A DNA stretch of 64,000 nt, taken from positions 62,001-126,000 of the forward strand of contig MU404087.1 of assembly GCA_022695795.1 (NCBI GenBank), read 5' to 3'. The notes under the pieces are model-generated. The model was not told where the DNA came from. It searched no databases and saw only the letters and a list, made by a program, of their open reading frames with translations. The position numbers and the translations under genes are program-made. Below, one piece after another: positions 62,699 through 64,000 of the stretch. This DNA comes from Biscogniauxia marginata. Taxonomy: Eukaryota; Ascomycota; Sordariomycetes; Xylariales; Xylariaceae. Every line of letters starts with the position of its first letter. The first letter of the stretch is position 1.

Positions 62699-64000
62699 AT
62701 TCCTCGAATTAGGATTGAGAATAAACCTAGATAGACTCTAGAGTGGAGTAGTAGGCTAATACAAGCGACAGAAACAAGATTGCTGAATAGGGGACCAGTA
62801 CGCCTGACATTCGCTTAGTCTATATTAGTACAGGAAGGAGTGTGGAAGTTATTGTGAAGGGGCTGTAGGGGGATTAATACGTAATAGTATGAAGGAGTAT
62901 CTCAGCTGCGCCTCTGCCATAATTTTTTTGTCAAGGTTTGGGGGCTTAATAGCATACGTAGCTACCTAGGCGAAGCTTGAAGTTAACTAGTAGACACAGA
63001 AACTATCTTAAATCCTCGGAGTATCTTAGCTGTAATACCTTACTATTAGAATCGCTTCAAGAAGACAGGGGTATGGTATCGAGTGCCGAAAGAATCGAGC
63101 GATTTAGAGGTTATAATGAGTTAGGCAAACCCCTCTAATCATCATTCTAGAGGGTTTCCCCTATCCGCCACGAAGAGGCAGGCAGTGCGGATGGGTTACG
63201 TATGTATATTGCAGTCGTTTGAATTACTTCTAGCTTGTATCAGATCAGGAACAAACTGAAATTGCGATAAGTGACTCAAATTTCCTTCATTCTTCATTAT
63301 CTTGTGTTTCATATAAACACTTTGAAAAGTCTTTAAAAGTACGCTTCAGAATTCGTCCTGCCAATGGATAATTGGATAGAATCATATATTTATCGCGCCG
63401 CTAGCCGAAGTAATAGGGTAAGGACGATGTGAAGGGATTAATGTTTATTATCTAATAGCCCCTGCCCATGCCTCTATGAGGCTCTGGTTTCTTCTTGTTA
63501 CTATATTCCTACGTCAATAGATCATCAAGGTTGCGTCCTAGGCCAAGTAGATGCATATATATCATCCCGAGGATGTTCCTTCGAGTTTATTGACGTATAT
63601 ATCTTCTACAAGAAAGCCTTACGAATTCAACCATTAGTATCAATTCCTCCCGTTATCGTTCTGAGTCTAGGAAGACAAGTTATTTCTAAATAATCATTTC
63701 CCTTCACCAACAGCAGCTTCCAACTGTGGTTTTCAAGGACATCAATACACTGTAATCTTCATGTCTATTACTATTCCTAGTGGTTGGTCCTGTCCAGCTA
63801 TCGACATAACCAATGACAGCTGTGACGTCGGATGAGGCACTTTTCTGTTATGATGCGTTCACTCAGTATACATACATATGGACAATAACTTAATTGTTGC
63901 GTAAGGAACTAGAACTATAGCTTCCTGGATTCCAGTGCCTTTTTACTTGCTACCTACCTCCTCGCCCTTCTAAGTGGCAGGTACTGATATCGTACCCGTT
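62699..64000. other. Upstream of the orphan gene, no gene seen
   Basis: Promoter side of the 62.7-kb gene and then featureless DNA. A small imperfect hairpin (AAACCCCTCTA/TAGAGGGTTT) lies near 63127-63161. Confidence 0.45.

Overview
The window looks like a stretch of nuclear genome from a filamentous ascomycete (Pezizomycotina, most likely Sordariomycetes). The evidence is small introns of about 48-75 nt with GTRNGT donors and CTRAC-type branch points, fungal-specific families (RfeG-like, Pfa5, CNL1, AsaB/CmcJ-type, fungal SGNH esterase), and gene-poor DNA that carries nonsense-riddled relics. No bacterial, organellar or viral features were seen, and no CRISPR array, rRNA or convincing tRNA.

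Layout. From 1 to 10 kb there are two housekeeping-type genes on the minus strand: an RfeG-like protein (2907-4298, four exons) and DNA polymerase eta (7848-9871, two exons). From 12 to 14 kb lies decayed sequence, including a small Cys-rich zinc-ribbon ORF broken by two TAG codons. At 15.3-16.7 kb is a Pfa5-type palmitoyltransferase (minus strand, three exons) with an unusual Ser at a zinc-ligand Cys position. At 20.07 kb is an intact 50-residue Cys-rich microprotein gene with its own TATA box. From 23 to 25.2 kb is AT-rich degenerate sequence. At 26.2-29.1 kb is a choline/ethanolamine kinase. At 30.1-31.1 kb is a very GC-rich AsaB/GA4-desaturase-like gene. At 31.7-36.1 kb are candidate pseudogene relics around an intact BLOC-1 CNL1-like gene (34210-34752). 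At 37.2-38.5 kb is a clear SGNH-hydrolase pseudogene with frameshifts, stops and a lost nucleophile. From 38.5 to 52 kb the DNA is gene-poor, with several reading-frame relics. At 52.0-53.0 kb is a C2H2 transcription factor. From 53 to 61.6 kb is mostly unassigned sequence with one relic, and at 61.6-62.7 kb is a two-exon orphan gene.

How it fits together. The intact genes are unrelated core functions: translesion DNA synthesis, the Kennedy pathway, protein S-acylation, endosomal BLOC-1 and transcription. They sit as islands in a compartment where other genes have decayed, often by CAA/CAG/CGA-to-stop changes in an otherwise maintained frame. That pattern suggests RIP-like mutation, but I inferred it by eye and did not compute it. 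I see no operon-like or biosynthetic cluster logic and no obvious new defence or mobile system. The most notable items are the Pfa5 variant, the intact and broken zinc-ribbon microproteins, the stop-free introns whose retention would keep frame, and an over-represented 10-bp palindrome.
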